DNA of 64,000 bases from Fasciolopsis buskii. Taxonomy: Eukaryota; Platyhelminthes; Trematoda; Plagiorchiida; Fasciolidae. Below the pieces are notes generated by a model. The model did not search any database. It had not been told where the DNA came from and worked only from the letters and a program-made list of their open reading frames with translations. The stretch lies in NCBI GenBank assembly GCA_008360955.1, contig LUCM01011216.1:263898-327897 (forward strand). Direction: 5' to 3'. The position numbers were made by a program, and so were the translations under genes. Below, piece by piece: positions 1-12,800 of the stretch (position 1 is the first letter of the stretch; every line of letters starts with the position of its first letter).

Positions 1-1284
1 TCCCAACCGAGAAAATGCTAACACGCGCAAAAATGAGGTATAAATTAATCACGGACCTGTAAAACGTTGTGTTTTCCTACTTTTTTTAGGTTAATCTAAT
101 GCGACGCCAAATTACCTTATTGACTGTACCATAAAAATACATAAACAGTTTCTACAACTTGATTCCAGTTCACAATATGATGGCAGTCTGGAGAGAGTCA
201 ATCCCTTTTTCAGCTAGAAATCAGTGTGAACGATAATAACGGTTCCAACCGGCACGTTGTTATTGGAAACAAATTAACGTTTACCCAATCCGAGGTTGAA
301 AACAATGCAAACTCCGTTTTTCTTGGCTTGTTCATTCCTTTTCTCGCTCATTTTAAACGAACTACAGTTTGGTTCTTTTTGTCTCTCTTGGTCACGTTTT
401 GGGTAATTCAGCGAAGGATTTCTTCATTGATATGGTCAAACTAAGTTTTATTGAAGATTTTGAGGTATTCGTGTGAAATGAAACAGCAGGGAAAACCGAT
501 ACTTTTACTGACATACCCCAAGGTTGAAGGCGAAAGGACCGAATACCAAATTGGTGGATGACTGTGAGTAAAATAGGATCATGCTGCTTGAATAGGTGAC
601 TACAAACAAGCGATGGATGTGTTACTAAAGTTATGGGTTTTTTTACCTGGGGAAGGGTTTTCCTTGTAACATCCCTCAAGAATCCGAAACTTGGCATGCG
701 TGGGGTCCGCTTACAAAGATGTAACAGATAAGATGAACAGGCTCTTTAACCGGAAACTCGGACATCTGATTCGAAAGCGCTGCTTTACGCACTAATTTTG
801 GTTAGGCCAGAGCTGCAATTGCATTCTCAAAAGGAAGGACCCAATTTGGGCGACCCACTGAAAGTGAGGACAAGAAAAGGCACACGAAACAATTGGAGCT
901 GTCCAGGCTGACCAAGACAAACAAAATTCGCAAGGCGTGCGCGCACATACACACACACGTACACTTGATTCTTCTGACACTAGGTTTAGTAAGAAACTCC
1001 ATGTCCATCCCTACAAACGTCTACTTTTTTCGACATCGAAAGTCACATAAAACTGTAGCTTCCATTTTATGCAGACCGTATTTAGCGTGCGATAACCGAA
1101 GTGTATAATAATATAGGCTTATTTAACTCCTGCTTTCCAAGCCTTGAAAGATGGCTTGTGCTATCTATATCCATGATAAATCCGAGACTCTAGCTCTATT
1201 GTTCAACTGATGCCCGCAAAAAATCTTTCAATAACGCTTCGCTTTCGTCTATCTGGGGAGCCAAAATCTGCAGCAGTCGATCTG
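1..1284. other. Unassigned sequence, no gene seen
   Basis: Short open frames on both strands (up to about 100 codons) have no recognisable domain and no convincing splice-flanked structure. A short AC-rich run lies near 946-960. Nothing else stands out. Confidence 0.5.
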
Positions 1285-1289
1285 GCGCA

Positions 1290-1910
1290 TACGGGAAAGA
1301 TGGTTGGAATAGCGAGAAATTCACCAGATACCAATTCGGTGTTGGTCTTGCGAAGCAGGCTCGTGGAAAGCTTGCAAATGCAGTTGTGACTTCGATAGAT
1401 TCAGTTGGTTTGCTGTCTTGTCCAAGACTGTTGTGGATTTCAGCCTAGACGAAATCGAAGAACTCTGAGAAAAGTTATCGGACGATCCATATAACGGTAA
1501 GCGAGCTAATTTAGTGACTAATTTGTGCCAAAGGAGGCTGGATTTCATTCATACAGGGCACATTTAGAAGGTTTTTGTGGTTTCTCTTCATGTTGTTACT
1601 AGAACGGGGATCTGTCTTTGTTTGTGCGTTTAGATAATTCCCTGTTTCTCTCCAGTACTAGTCGTTGACGCTTGCATCGCCTCGAAGTCTACTGGCTGTC
1701 ACCCTGCTCAAATGAACGATGGACCCGGGCCGACCATGTCGCGATTGTCTATAAATCTAGGGATGCATGAAAGACTGGCAGTTGTACTGGAGCGCTCCCC
1801 CTAGATTCTGATCACGATCTGGTCCATTGCCCATGTGCCTCGACAGAACTTCCTAACGGACGATTTAGGTGTCGTCGGGTAGAAATTGCACGGTCAGAGT
1901 TGCATGTTAC
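1290..1910 (+). pseudogene. RTE-like endonuclease remnant
   Basis: This part would have nicked target DNA for target-primed reverse transcription. An FGVGLAKQARGKLAN-like stretch at about 1336-1380 resembles the FGxGxxxxNGxxLL region of these endonucleases. At 1717-1770 the frame reads RWTRADHVAIVYKSRDA, matching the family pattern of RWTQIDHIAISxRWRG with the expected Asp at 1732-1734. At 1801-1827 it reads LDSDHDLVH, including the SDH triad that ends the endonuclease fold (1807-1815). Stops and frame changes separate the blocks. The N-terminal part of the domain is not recognisable. Confidence 0.65.
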
Positions 1911-2399
1911 AAATCGAAAATGCTTTATTTCGAAAGTTAAAATCAATGCCATCTGATAAAATTAACCTGCAGCGGTTGTTCTTTAAGAATGCCGTGTCCT
2001 CCGTCAGCCTAGTAAGTTGTGGCCTGACCAGTTTGTCGTTACGTTGCGTATTTCCGCTTAATTTGTGCGCTTCCCTGAGGCAGGTCAATCTATATAGGTT
2101 CGTGGTGAGTATCGCGAATACATGGAATTCTATTCGGGGATCGTGAGACCTAGTGGTATAAAATAGCATTAAGGCGGAACATGTCCCATCGGGAAATTCT
2201 TGCAAGCGGTTTCATTACAACTAGATCATGAGTAGAAAAGCATTTGATCTGAACAAAACGAGCTGTAGAGTAGACGTTTCCTTTTTCTATTGTCATTGCT
2301 GATGAATTTTATGCTGAGTTGAGAGCTTTAAAGCACAAACAACCTGGTCCCCAGCACAAGTCACCTTACAGCTATCCTAGCGTATTTCACGTGACTTTT

Positions 2400-3260
2400 T
2401 CTGATGGATTCATCTTCTGAGATGAAGATGCGCAAAAATGTCCAAATCTTACCAAGTAACAAATCCCCAGGTCCTATTAGCTATTTCTCAGCCCCATTCA
2501 AACATGTTTTAGAATTTCAGATTCATTTATCCATTTTTGGCAATCTGTGCAAGTTTGAGCTTTGTTAGTGGGATCGAGTACTCCAGAGGGTTCACATAGT
2601 GAGAAGTACAACCACTGAGGTGTTAGCCTAACTTCGATAGAGTCAGACCTATTGTCGTCTGCTATTCTTCGCCAGGTATATAAGGCGCACGAAGTGTGGG
2701 GTCTATTCTCGTCGTAAATGCATCGAACAGTTCTTCATCATTCAACGGCTTTTAGAGAACCGTGACCAATGACCACTGTATACTTAGACGCCTGATCAGT
2801 CTTTGACTTCCTCAACAAGTGAGTTAAGTATAATCGTTTCTTAATATCGATAACGACTTGGATGTATGGTTTTGAAACAAACTATACTGTCAATCTACAT
2901 GCCGGACTATGGCTAATTACAGCTCTTTGCCAAAATTCGCTTTTTCCCGGTGGGTTAAAACAAGGCTGCCTTAAATCACCAAGTTTCCTCCCGACTTTGC
3001 CAAACCGGAAGTTCCACAGAATGAGTTGTCTATTTTGGCGGACCGGGGAGTCGGATGACTTCAGAGGAGCAAAGATTTTGTTTCAGCATGGACAAATGAT
3101 ATCGCCTTGCTGGATGACATTGCTTAGGTACTTCGATTTTTTTTATTTGTTCATTGACTGAACTATCCAGGTACAATATGGATTTTTAGCCTCAGATTGC
3201 CAGAAGTTTATACCAGACTAGCGAAATCCCGGTACTCAATTCATGCTTTCTGATAATAAC
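2400..3260 (+). pseudogene. RTE-like reverse transcriptase remnant
   Basis: This is a relic of the polymerase domain. NKSPGP (around 2458-2475) corresponds to the conserved KxPGPDG block. RGVSLTSIESDLLSSAIL near 2610-2665 corresponds to the YRGVSLTP block. Motif A reads VYLDA*SVFDFLNK at 2778-2819, keeping both Asp codons but with a stop (2793-2795) between them. GGLKQGCLKSPSFL at about 2949-2990 corresponds to SGVRQGCPxSPFLF (motif B). Motif C, normally YADD, reads WTND at 3089-3100, so the first Asp is lost. A weak RLAxxRYSxHAF-like block reaches about 3255. The enzyme is dead by stops and by the motif C change. Confidence 0.72.
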
Positions 3261-4599
3261 AAAAGAGTGTGAACATCTTCAGGTATCCTGAATGCTTGGA
3301 AACAACTAACAGAGAGTTCAAGATGAAGATCACATCAGAAATCTTGTGTTCCCTATAGGTTTTCACAAACTTACAATACGTTTGGCTCCACCATGATGTC
3401 CATTTTTTTCTCATCAAGTAATGGCACAGAATGTCTAAGCTTGTAGTCCGCCCGCAAGTTGGTGAGACCGGACTCATTCGTTTCAATGATGCTACACTAA
3501 TTCCAGTATTTGATGACCTGCCTCTGAAGCGTTGCTCATGTGTAAGGTGTGAACATCGAACGAACAATGACGAGGTGTGTTATGTCGCCTAACTCGTTAC
3601 CGTGCTGCATCCTTTGGGGAAGCAAAACGAAGCACCATTTCCAGACCAACTCTTGGCTTAAGAGTACTGGGGTCTCAATGTCTCTTTGTATATGGGATAG
3701 AAATTGTCCTTGGTTTAAGATACTGACAGACATTGGTCGGGAACGAAGTTAGTGGTACGAATGCTATTTGGTTTGTCTGTTGTTCATAGATCCTAAACTA
3801 CCATGACCAAAGAAAGAAAAATATCACAAAATGGTTAAGACGAAAACAATTTCATGCTTGTTTATTACCTAACTGTTCACATCAATTTTCGTTCAGTTCG
3901 TCGATTTTGTGGTTACCATGACATCGAACGTATCTCCATAAGAATTAAATATATGTATTTCATGATCATCTTTGGAGGCAACTTCCTTGTGGCAATTTGC
4001 CGGGTTGAAGACAAAAATGGTTCAATTGATCTGAAAGACCCTTGCAAGACTTCCAGTATTACGGTCTTCACATGACCTCGGTCCATCTTCATCTTTTCAG
4101 GCATACCATAAATTGATTCGCGATTTCAGGTTTCGATTCGAGAGCATATATCAGCCCCGTGAACAGTATGCGACGACACACAGTAAAATACTAGTTCTGT
4201 CTCATCTAGCAACCTTCCTGATGCTTCAGGAACAATCCATTCCGCGAGTGTGCAAGTGTTGCTTAAGGTCTAATTTTACGGCTATTGAATTGGATGTACC
4301 GTGAGGGCCTTTTCAGTACTTGGGTGTGAGATCAGTAAATCTAATTATATCTTATGCTTCAAGCGTAGTAACAATCGAAGAATCATGAAAATCCAAGCTC
4401 TCCTCCTAGTTTGTATCCCATGATATCAACTCGAATTTGATCTTCATTTCTCCTAAATGATTTTCAAACAATATCGATGAATTGCATATTATAGCAAATG
4501 AGGAAACCTGGTATAATCACATTTAATGGCAATGCAATTAACTTTTCTAGAGCAGCTTTTATGATATGCATTTAATCAAACCTAGTTTATGTTGCATTT
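3261..4599. other. Unassigned sequence, no gene seen
   Basis: Part of this could be the decayed 3' portion of the RTE-like element to the left, but I could not align a recognisable C-terminal block. Open frames of 60-108 codons on both strands overlap each other and look random. Confidence 0.4.
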
Positions 4600-4795
4600 G
4601 ATAATATATACATAGATATGTAGCATTTTATTCAAAAGTTGTTTCATTTAAGTAAAAAAACTGAGGGTTAAACAAATTTACACTCATCACCTTGTAAAAA
4701 TCAAACAAAAACTCATCGAGGAACGATCTGAGCAAGTCATTATTGGTTGCTCAGAAAATCGGCTGAAACACGGCCACGGTTTGACAAGGTGAGTG

Positions 4796-5329
4796 CTAAA
4801 TATGGGACAGTGGAGTTCCTATGAATACTGATTCTAGAGGGTATGGAACGAAAGGCGGACCGCGTTGAAAGATTAGAGCGATGTGCAGAGGTCCCGTGGG
4901 CTGTGAAAGAATTGTGTGAGCAAATTTCTCACATTTTGATAGATAATGATCAAATAAATTGAAGGACAACTCAATTAGTTGTACGGAAGACACACGACTA
5001 ATAATTGATAGCATTTTAAAGTCGTTCCTAAGTAAACCTGGATAAATAACAGGAGAACAGCAGGGAAGGATTGGAAAAACACTTTGGTATATAAGTCGGG
5101 AGATGGTGCTTTGTTTCACCTTGTAGTATGAGAGCCTTCTGATTTCAGTTGACAGTCGTTGCAAATTCCTCACACAGATAGAAATGTGAGATGTTTGCTT
5201 CAGATGGTAATCAATAGTTACTATTAGATATTTCATGGAATCATCCATGGCAAGTGTTTTTGAGTTGATCAATGACGTTTCGGATGGGTAGGCTTGCCAA
5301 GAGAGCGAGATATGACAGACATTGGACAT
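4796..5329 (-). pseudogene. CR1-like reverse transcriptase C-terminal remnant
   Basis: A 177-codon open frame, the longest gap-free one in the window. It contains KYLIVTIDYHLKQTSHI (family pattern KxLGVxIDxxLKWxxHI, motif D/thumb), RRLSYYKVKQSTISRLIYQ, PILPCCSPVIYPGLL and LSKCEKFAHTIL, which are standard thumb and C-terminal blocks of CR1-like elements. The stop at 4796 falls at the same place as in copy 2, so this is the natural end of the protein. The frame is intact but lacks the upstream enzyme. I see no sign that it is separately expressed. Confidence 0.85.
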
Positions 5330-5436
5330 ATTTAGATGTGCGGAGACTTAAACCAGCTTGTGCAGATAAATCGTAGATAGAGGGAATGTTATTTGAGAAA
5401 CTTTAAAAGTCGATGTTGCTGGAAACCGCTTGATAG

Positions 5437-5932
5437 AGGACAACATGATGAGCATACTTAAACAAATGAAATGGGGAACTAGCTGACAAGTGGCTAATTA
5501 AACAAAGAAGAGAAACGCTGAAAGAAGAGCACTCTAAAGTCCGAATGTGTTATTAACGCGCGATATTGCAGTTTCACTGGACATTCGTGTGCACCGGGTT
5601 CGGTTAGTAAAGTAATCGGACAACCATGCTAATAAAGGCGCGGGGAAACCAAATGTCTTCAGTTTGCGAATTATAAGAGATCGTGAGAAGGAATCGAATT
5701 CCGATAAATAGTCTAGGAATGCGCAACGAACAGATTTCATCGATGCGTTTGAAGGACTCACAAATGTGATGAGTATGGAGGCGACAGCATCCATAGTGGG
5801 CCTGTTAGATTTATAGACAAACTGAAAAGGGTCGTCAGGAGGATACATAGAAGAACGCAGGCGCTTAAGTATAGCACTTCCCTTCAGTTTAAGACCAAAT
5901 GTTAAAGAGATGAGGCGAAAGCGTTTTGCCAA
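5437..5932 (-). pseudogene. CR1-like reverse transcriptase palm remnant
   Basis: An open frame from 5932 to 5534 reads DPFQFVYKSNRPTMDAVASI, then FLDYLSEFDSFSRSL (motif A, normally FxDxSxAFD) and FGFPAPLLAWLSDYFTNRT, the standard spacing of CR1-type palm blocks. After a stop near 5534 the relic continues. The motif C segment at about 5437-5459 reads KYAHHVVLYQA: the usual Asp-Asp pair of YADD is His-His (codons at 5445-5450), so catalysis would be lost even without the frame damage. The change could be read as gat gat becoming cat cat, which is odd because two equivalent substitutions are needed. Confidence 0.85.
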
Positions 5933-6401
5933 AGCAGTAGAACTGGTAGATTTTGGGATATGAATAATAGTGATGAGTCTTCAGTAGTCAGGTGTAGGAG
6001 ATGAGATTAATAATGAGTTAATCGGAGACGTGAGTGCATTCGCCAGAACCACAACATCATGTCTTGAAAGAGCTGAGGACAGGAAGTCAGGACCAATCCT
6101 TGTGGTTCTTTTAGTGGTGCGGAGAAGACCGAGCACCCTTATCCAGAAACACTTTTAATTGTCCTATCATCAACCTGTCCAAATATGACTGGGATATAAT
6201 TGGAAACATAGATGAAAGCAGGACTGATGTTGTCGACATCCGCAGCAAAATTTATCATGTTTCTTTATCTTCCCACGCAACAGTCAAATGCCTCTCCATA
6301 AGAATCGGTTGTTGTTACTAATCTGGAGTTGGCTAGCGAATGTAGTGTCGATGCGTTTGATTTCAGCTTTTATTACTTTGATAATACACCGCATGCTTTA
6401 T

Positions 6402-6873
6402 TTATTGCTGGATTTGTAGAAGTTCTCCCTGCATTTTCATAAGGACCAATAGTGTTTCTAGGGGACAGCAGATATAATCGATTGCGTTGGGCGTCTTTGT
6501 GAAAAGTTTGACGTTGTCATTGGGCCGGGGTTCAAAAGAGGAATAAGCAGATGCGTGTAAAGGCCATTTCTGAAGAAGGATAAGGCTGTTATTTGAATAA
6601 TTATGGAGACGAACTCGAATTTGATTTATTTGCCTGGAGGAATGGAAAGCTGACCTAGGGCGTATCTTGGGTCCTAACAAAAGCAGGCAATGATCACTAC
6701 TTGAAATTGGAGCACGCAATTTCACGGAAAATTAACCGAGGTGGTTGGTAGTAACTCGATCTAGAATAGGGTCACCTTTGGTGGGAGAAGCGCAGAGATC
6801 AGCCAAATCAAACACAATCAGTGGTAGGGTAGATGCATGATTAAAATCAAACTATCCTCAAGAGGAAGAACAC
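6402..6873 (-). pseudogene. CR1-like endonuclease C-terminus and linker remnant
   Basis: The minus strand reads FNHAS near 6835-6850, then, after a frame break, an open frame from 6725 to 6402 beginning MKLRAPISSSDHCLLLLGPK. The SSDH segment is the His-containing end of the apurinic-type endonuclease fold. The region after it (QIRVRLHNYS and onward) matches copy 2 at 60620-60900 residue by residue. The upstream half of the endonuclease is absent because of 5' truncation, and a short deletion relative to copy 2 removes the sequence before FNHAS. Confidence 0.8.
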
Positions 6874-9800
6874 CGTATATATTTATATATTAATGTGTCC
6901 ACTAAGTTTCTTCTTCTAACTTCGATATTTCTCCGTTATTTTATGCTAAGGTTGGCCAAACAACTCAGCCATCGGCAAACGCGTGAACACGGTAGCTATG
7001 ACCAAGATTTTAAATTCTTCCGCTTCTACAATCTGCCAGGATTGTGGCTCATTAGGATACTTTGCAAAGATACCAGTTCACTCGGTTTCGTGTCTCGATT
7101 CTAACATGGTATACGGTATACAGGTCAGTTATTTCAGCCCACTTCTACCAGGATACGGGAGTTTGCGTTTACGGAATTTCTGTTTGGTTCGTAGAAATTG
7201 TTACGAACGAAAAAACTGGAAAGAAACTGATTCATTTTTAGAAAAATATCCGAGTAAAAAGGCTCGAATACTGTTTCGTAACTTACGACTAGGTATATGC
7301 GTATTCTGCATTTGAAAAAAAACCATATGCTTCCAAATGTCAAAATTTGTTATAAACAATCAGAGATGATTGACTAGAGGAGATGAAGAATAGTGTACTT
7401 TAACCAACGTTCCCGGTTGGAGTGGGGTGGAACCACGTGACACAACATTTGGATCTTTGCTAGTGTTCCAATTATTTTGTACAATTAACGTGAAAGATCG
7501 AAAAGAAGAAATTTGTCGTCTAAATTGTGAATGGTTTTTGGCCGACTTGTTTTGACGGTAGCATAAATTTTTTGTTCAGATTAAATGATTTATCAAATTA
7601 TATCACCCCAGAACTAAGGATGAATAAGCTCCAATATTTTTGCATCTAACCCGTCACAATTGGACTGTCGTGTTTATTGAAAATGTACAAATTTTGATGC
7701 CCCATAATTCATTCTTTCATTAGCACAAGAACGGTAAGGTTATTTGCTGGTAAAAGGGATGTCTTCGTCAACTTATCTGCACCTCGAGCACCATGATCAC
7801 TAACTTCGAACTTATATTTTTCGAAAGAGATTATAATTAAATGGCTTGGCGTTTACATTGCATGCGTTCCATCCTCAGTCGAGATGACGTTGTCAGTGCG
7901 CTCGCGCAGCCCGTGGTTTTCGTCTACACTCATCGGTTTACCATTAGCCTCGACTTCGGACCTGCTAGACGAACTTGGCCTCGTAAAATGGACATTTGTT
8001 TGATCGTTTCGCTTTGGATTCCAGGGGAAAGAGGTTGCGCATGAGTTCTCTAATCCTCTCAGCTGTGGACGGTTGTCTCCATTTGAAGCCGATGAATATT
8101 TCGTGGTGTAGTAGTAATGAAATATTTATGAAGAATCATTGGTGGAATCGCAGCTCGAATTAAACACATACATGAAATGAAGACAATCGCTCACGGCTGA
8201 GTTGATCATACAACTCAGGGCAAGCGTCATTTCCCTGAACTAAACAAAGGCCAAGGTCGTTTGGCAAGTCAAAGGTCAAGGCTAATGCTAAATCTTGGTT
8301 GCATATGAGCATCCCTGGTTGCGCGCACGCACTGATAATGTCAGCTTGACTGCTGATCGAACGGGCGCGACGTGAACGCGAAGCTGACTGGTCAGAACCA
8401 CACGGAAACTAGTAAACTAACCTCAAAGAAAAAAACGGATTTTCTAAATAACTCTGAATTTCCTTCCACCTCTCCGAATGACGAATGTATTGCCGAATAT
8501 TACAACGGAATTATGCATGGAATTCGGAATTTCCAGGAAAGATGGGGCAAGCGTTTTAAGGTTATGTTCACATGAATCGGATGCTGGTGCTGAACGCTTT
8601 TTCTTCCTACCGTTGTGCAACATTTCTTTTGCAACACTTTTAATAAATTTATTTCGATTTTCGTTATTCTGTGCGATTTTCCCGGAAAATTTGCTCAAAT
8701 AACTGAAAGTTGCCTAATGAAACACGCAACAGAGGGAGGAAGTTAGGACCGGAAAGTGTGAAAATGTAAGACACTCCATGGTCTCGTTACTGTCTACCAT
8801 TTGCATTCATATGTTCGCTCTAAATACGAGCTTGCGTGACCAAACCCCAAAAGTTCTAGTTGGTACTTTCTTGGCCAGGAAGTACCATTTGCGTTGTTGG
8901 GTTTACGGCCTGGGAAAAATCAGGACTACAAAAAATAAACCTGGATCAAGTTAGGTTTTATATTATTTGCCAATAACTGAACAGTTCGTTGACGTAAGCT
9001 GAATTCCTCACGTGGAGATGTTCACAATTTTGATTTATGATTTGCTAGTTTCACGTTCCCTATCGTGACAGATCCATGAGATACCAAACTCTACCTTGCA
9101 TTCCGTTCATCCTCAGAGGTTTACACGAGGAAATTTCCCGTTTCTTCGTTTGGGACTTCAGAACCAAACTCTTCGACATATTACCGTGGTTTTTCCCTTT
9201 GGATTTGAATCGTCCTCGATCGTATTAGTGTAATCATTTCCAATGAGGCTTTCTTGTGTTTCATTAATTATCCAGTGTGCATCGTTTGCGCAATAACTAA
9301 ACAACTGGACCAGGAGAAAATTCACTCTACAGAGCACTTGGAAAGGCAACCAACCAATCGTTATTGCTACTCGCTTTCGGGTGCTGAAATCCGATTGCCA
9401 CGTTCGAGACCCACGGTGGTCAACTGGCAGTCAACTGATGTACAACAGGGAATTTTATTTCGATATATGCAACATTTGGACCTCGGATTAGCTAAAACTG
9501 AGTAATGCGTTGCTTGTTTCATCATTAGTTACATGTTTGCATGTACATGTTGCTTCCGAGTCACTATGTTGCCGTGTCACAGACTGCTTTCATCACCTTG
9601 GATGTTTCGTTATACGGATTTGCAAAATGTATCAACCGTTACAAAACAATTTCATTGGATGAATCCTTAGGTCTTGGGTTTTACTTTCGAGTCTTCCTAA
9701 AAGCCCTGTCTTGATATAATAATATTACGAATGTATTCGCTTGTTCTATAGCATGATTCCCGCAACTCGGATGTTATTTGAAAATACGTTGTCCTGTATC

Positions 9801-12800
9801 AGAACAAGTTGGGAACAATTTTTGCAAACGTTTGCACACGTCAGACAGTATAATGCGTAAAATATGTGTGACACACGGGCCGAGCTTTTAACTTATATGT
9901 GCACATCAACCGAGCTACTGTGTCACGTGTGTTGGAACTGTTAAGTTGCAAAAAACCGAATCTGATGATGTTTAGATATTTCACACACATTTACACGCAC
10001 ACACACACAACGAATTAATCCCCATGTGCCAAAATTTGATTGAATTGCACAGCGATAACCGTGCATTGACACATAATATCAAATCTAAGGTATGCCTAAT
10101 TAATTCATCATTAATTTGAGGTCCCATTCTCAAGAATTTACCCTTCAAAAAATCAGAATCGCAATGGGATTTCGGATTCTCCATTTAATCGGTCATAATA
10201 AAGTACCCTAATTAGCCGATTATCATTTATCAACCGGTATATGCGTGGACGAAACACAATAATTCGAGTAGACAAATTAGTTCACTTGAAAGTTTGATGA
10301 TTGGATGTTTCGTTAGGGTTATTTTTGGTACTTGTATTATAAATGAACTGAACATTTATCTGTCACGTATGTTGCCAGTTATCTGTGGTCGATGTTTACG
10401 GAAAAATAAGAACGATGATTACCAATTTTACAAGTTGTAAAGTCATTTGTGGAACACTGCTGTCTAATGTGCAGACAGAAAATGATCGGCCGGAAGCAGT
10501 CGTCACAAGGCAGATTGAGCGGAAGCGAATGCTAACATCGAGAAACAGACTGATCTGCTACAAACAATGAAAATATGTATTAATGGGGGTGCGACAGTTT
10601 TTATCTCCACAGTTCGGTTTGCGTGGCACGTACATTTGGACCGTCTCGGATAATGTCGTTAGAGTTATTAGAAATTGCAAATCACGTGGCTTGCACTCAC
10701 TGATCCTCACTATTGTTCACGTATTGGTTTTATTCAAAATACGATTCTCTAGTCCAGTTTAATTTTGTGCAACGAAAGGGCAGAAAATACTCTCGAGATA
10801 CAGTTGACCATATTCATCACGCAATGTGCAATCGGATCTGATCAAACCGGCAGTGAGAGGTTGGATGTTCTCCATTATCATCTTCTTGTCATCTTTTTTC
10901 GTATCACATCTGACGGATTATTGTTTTTTCCATAGCTTTTGTCCAGTTATCAGATAACGTCAATTGAATATTGTATACAATTACTGATTGTATTGTTTTT
11001 TGTTCCACGTGACTATCTGATCTTTGGGCTCCACGTTTCATTCACAAAGTGCAGATCATCCTGTTGGTGTTATACTCAAAACTAATCAGATTACAATTTT
11101 ACTTTTATTGGAATTTGTTATTGGATCATTTTGTTCATCGTAATCAGAATTTCAGCTGGGAATATCCAACTGGGAGGTGTGTGTGTGTTACCACAGTACT
11201 ACCAAATCCCGTCCAAGCTATTCAGGTTCACCGAGTTACAATTCCCCATATGTCGTTCTCCGTAAGACCATGCAGTCCGCTGCCCGAGGTTTGCTCGTAA
11301 GAAACACAGTCCGAAGACAAACACTAAAGCATAAAAACATTAGTTCCATAAGATACTCGCAAGTAATTGTAAGTCTTTTGTATGATTATTATCTTATTGG
11401 AAAATACCGGGCTTGGAAGCAACAAATCTGTCTGCTTAACATAATTTGGTTTCAATATAAATAAGGCATCAGTAAAGGCTCACTTATCTGACAGCCAATT
11501 GCCAAAAATTGGTAGAAACATGTAAGCATTACCGAGCTATTTTATCCTACAAACTGCTGATCAGAGCTTGTTTCATATCAACTCAAATCGGACTCGGTTG
11601 TCAAGTTTCACGCATCTCAAAAATGCATCGGTGTCGCGACCTTTGAATATGAGAACACAAATAAGGATTTAGATCTGCGCACGTTTCGGCTACCAGTCCC
11701 ATTTAGTACCAGCATAAATTTGAACGAAAATACTACCTTACAAAGTATTAATTTCCCGCGGGACGACGCGCATTTTATTCTGCATATTTTAAAATAATAC
11801 GAATAGCCAGATGTGACACAGAAAGGAATGTCGACTTATGCATTATTCTTATAGAGGTCAAGGTGACTGGCCTTAAATGAAGTGGCTTTTGTCCGTTTGT
11901 CAGGCAAGTGATCGTCCACCAAGCTACCAAAGTTGGGACTGTGAGAAACGGATACGATATGCAAAAATAGAAAAGTTATTGAGGACCAATGGAATGCGGA
12001 TTTTACAAAGCTATAGTCGTACCCACGGTGGAGCAATGAAAGAACATTTTATTGGCAAATGGAATATGATCGGTAGGATCTTGGCTCTCGACATCCCGCT
12101 TTCAGACCTAATAGTGCGCATGGGGATTTTCCCACCTGCATGACGTCTCGTGATCAGGGCTGTGGGAGGATGAAGAACATTTGAACAAGCAACTATTTTG
12201 CGTAGACAAACAATCAAGTCCCAAATTGTTACCGTTAAGTTTTGTGCTCCGTTTCTCTCAAACTCTATTTATTTTCCATTTTGCAAGACTGCGATTTTCA
12301 TATTCTTTTGTATGCAAATCGTTTGATCTGTTTAGTGTGTGTTTAAATTGACTTGTCCGTTTTGGATCAAAACCGGATTGACTGAACAGTTGCCGAAGCT
12401 TGTGGATTTTGGTTTGTTTAATTTTGCCTCCAGAGCGTACAACTGCACTCTGTCGAGCGGAGATCTCTAGACCTATCTGACGTGTCCGCAGCACAAGGTC
12501 GGTTATCTACCTCAGTGGAAGTAAAACACGCGTTACCATTCGAATGTTGAATGAATTATGCTCTTTACCCTTAAACACAACCCCATGCATCGTTTAACGA
12601 AATCCGACTTATTCATACAATATGCGTAAGGATATTTAATTACCTAACCTTTACAACCCATGGGAAAGACATTCAATCATGTGACCAGGCAAAGTTCCGT
12701 AGGATCATATGTTCAAAAATATTAGGAAGAATACGAAAGCCAAAAAGCAGTCACTTTTCACGGGAGATATGATAAAGATGCGGAGAAAACCGAGCACGAA

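Larger units (their letters stand above)
1285..3260 (+). mobile_element. Decayed RTE-like non-LTR retrotransposon (LINE)
   Basis: A heavily mutated LINE that once encoded an apurinic-type endonuclease followed by a reverse transcriptase, the usual order for RTE-clade elements. Conceptual translation of the plus strand, moving between frames, gives endonuclease-like blocks at about 1290-1910, a KSPGP block at 2461-2475, an RGVSLT block near 2610, palm motif A at 2778-2819, a GGLKQGC block near 2949 and a motif C relic at 3086-3100. Many stops and frameshifts interrupt it, so it is a fossil. The order and spacing of the blocks, rather than any single one, support the call. The end of a related element, in the same orientation, is at 63610-63999. 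The borders are approximate because no terminal repeat or poly-A tail is visible. Confidence 0.75.
4600..6873 (-). mobile_element. 5'-truncated CR1-like LINE, copy 1
   Basis: A non-LTR retrotransposon on the minus strand, recognised by its reverse transcriptase blocks and by a second, opposite-strand copy at about 59820-62250 that aligns with it along most of its length, including the 3' untranslated region (the stretch reading PHI-stop, then about 150 nt). It is 5' truncated at about 6873 inside the endonuclease domain, just upstream of the FNHAS block, as expected when reverse transcription stops early. The 3' border near 4600 is where similarity to copy 2 ends. Frameshifts and stops break the reading frame. 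The flanks are AT-rich and no target-site duplication was identified. Confidence 0.85.
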
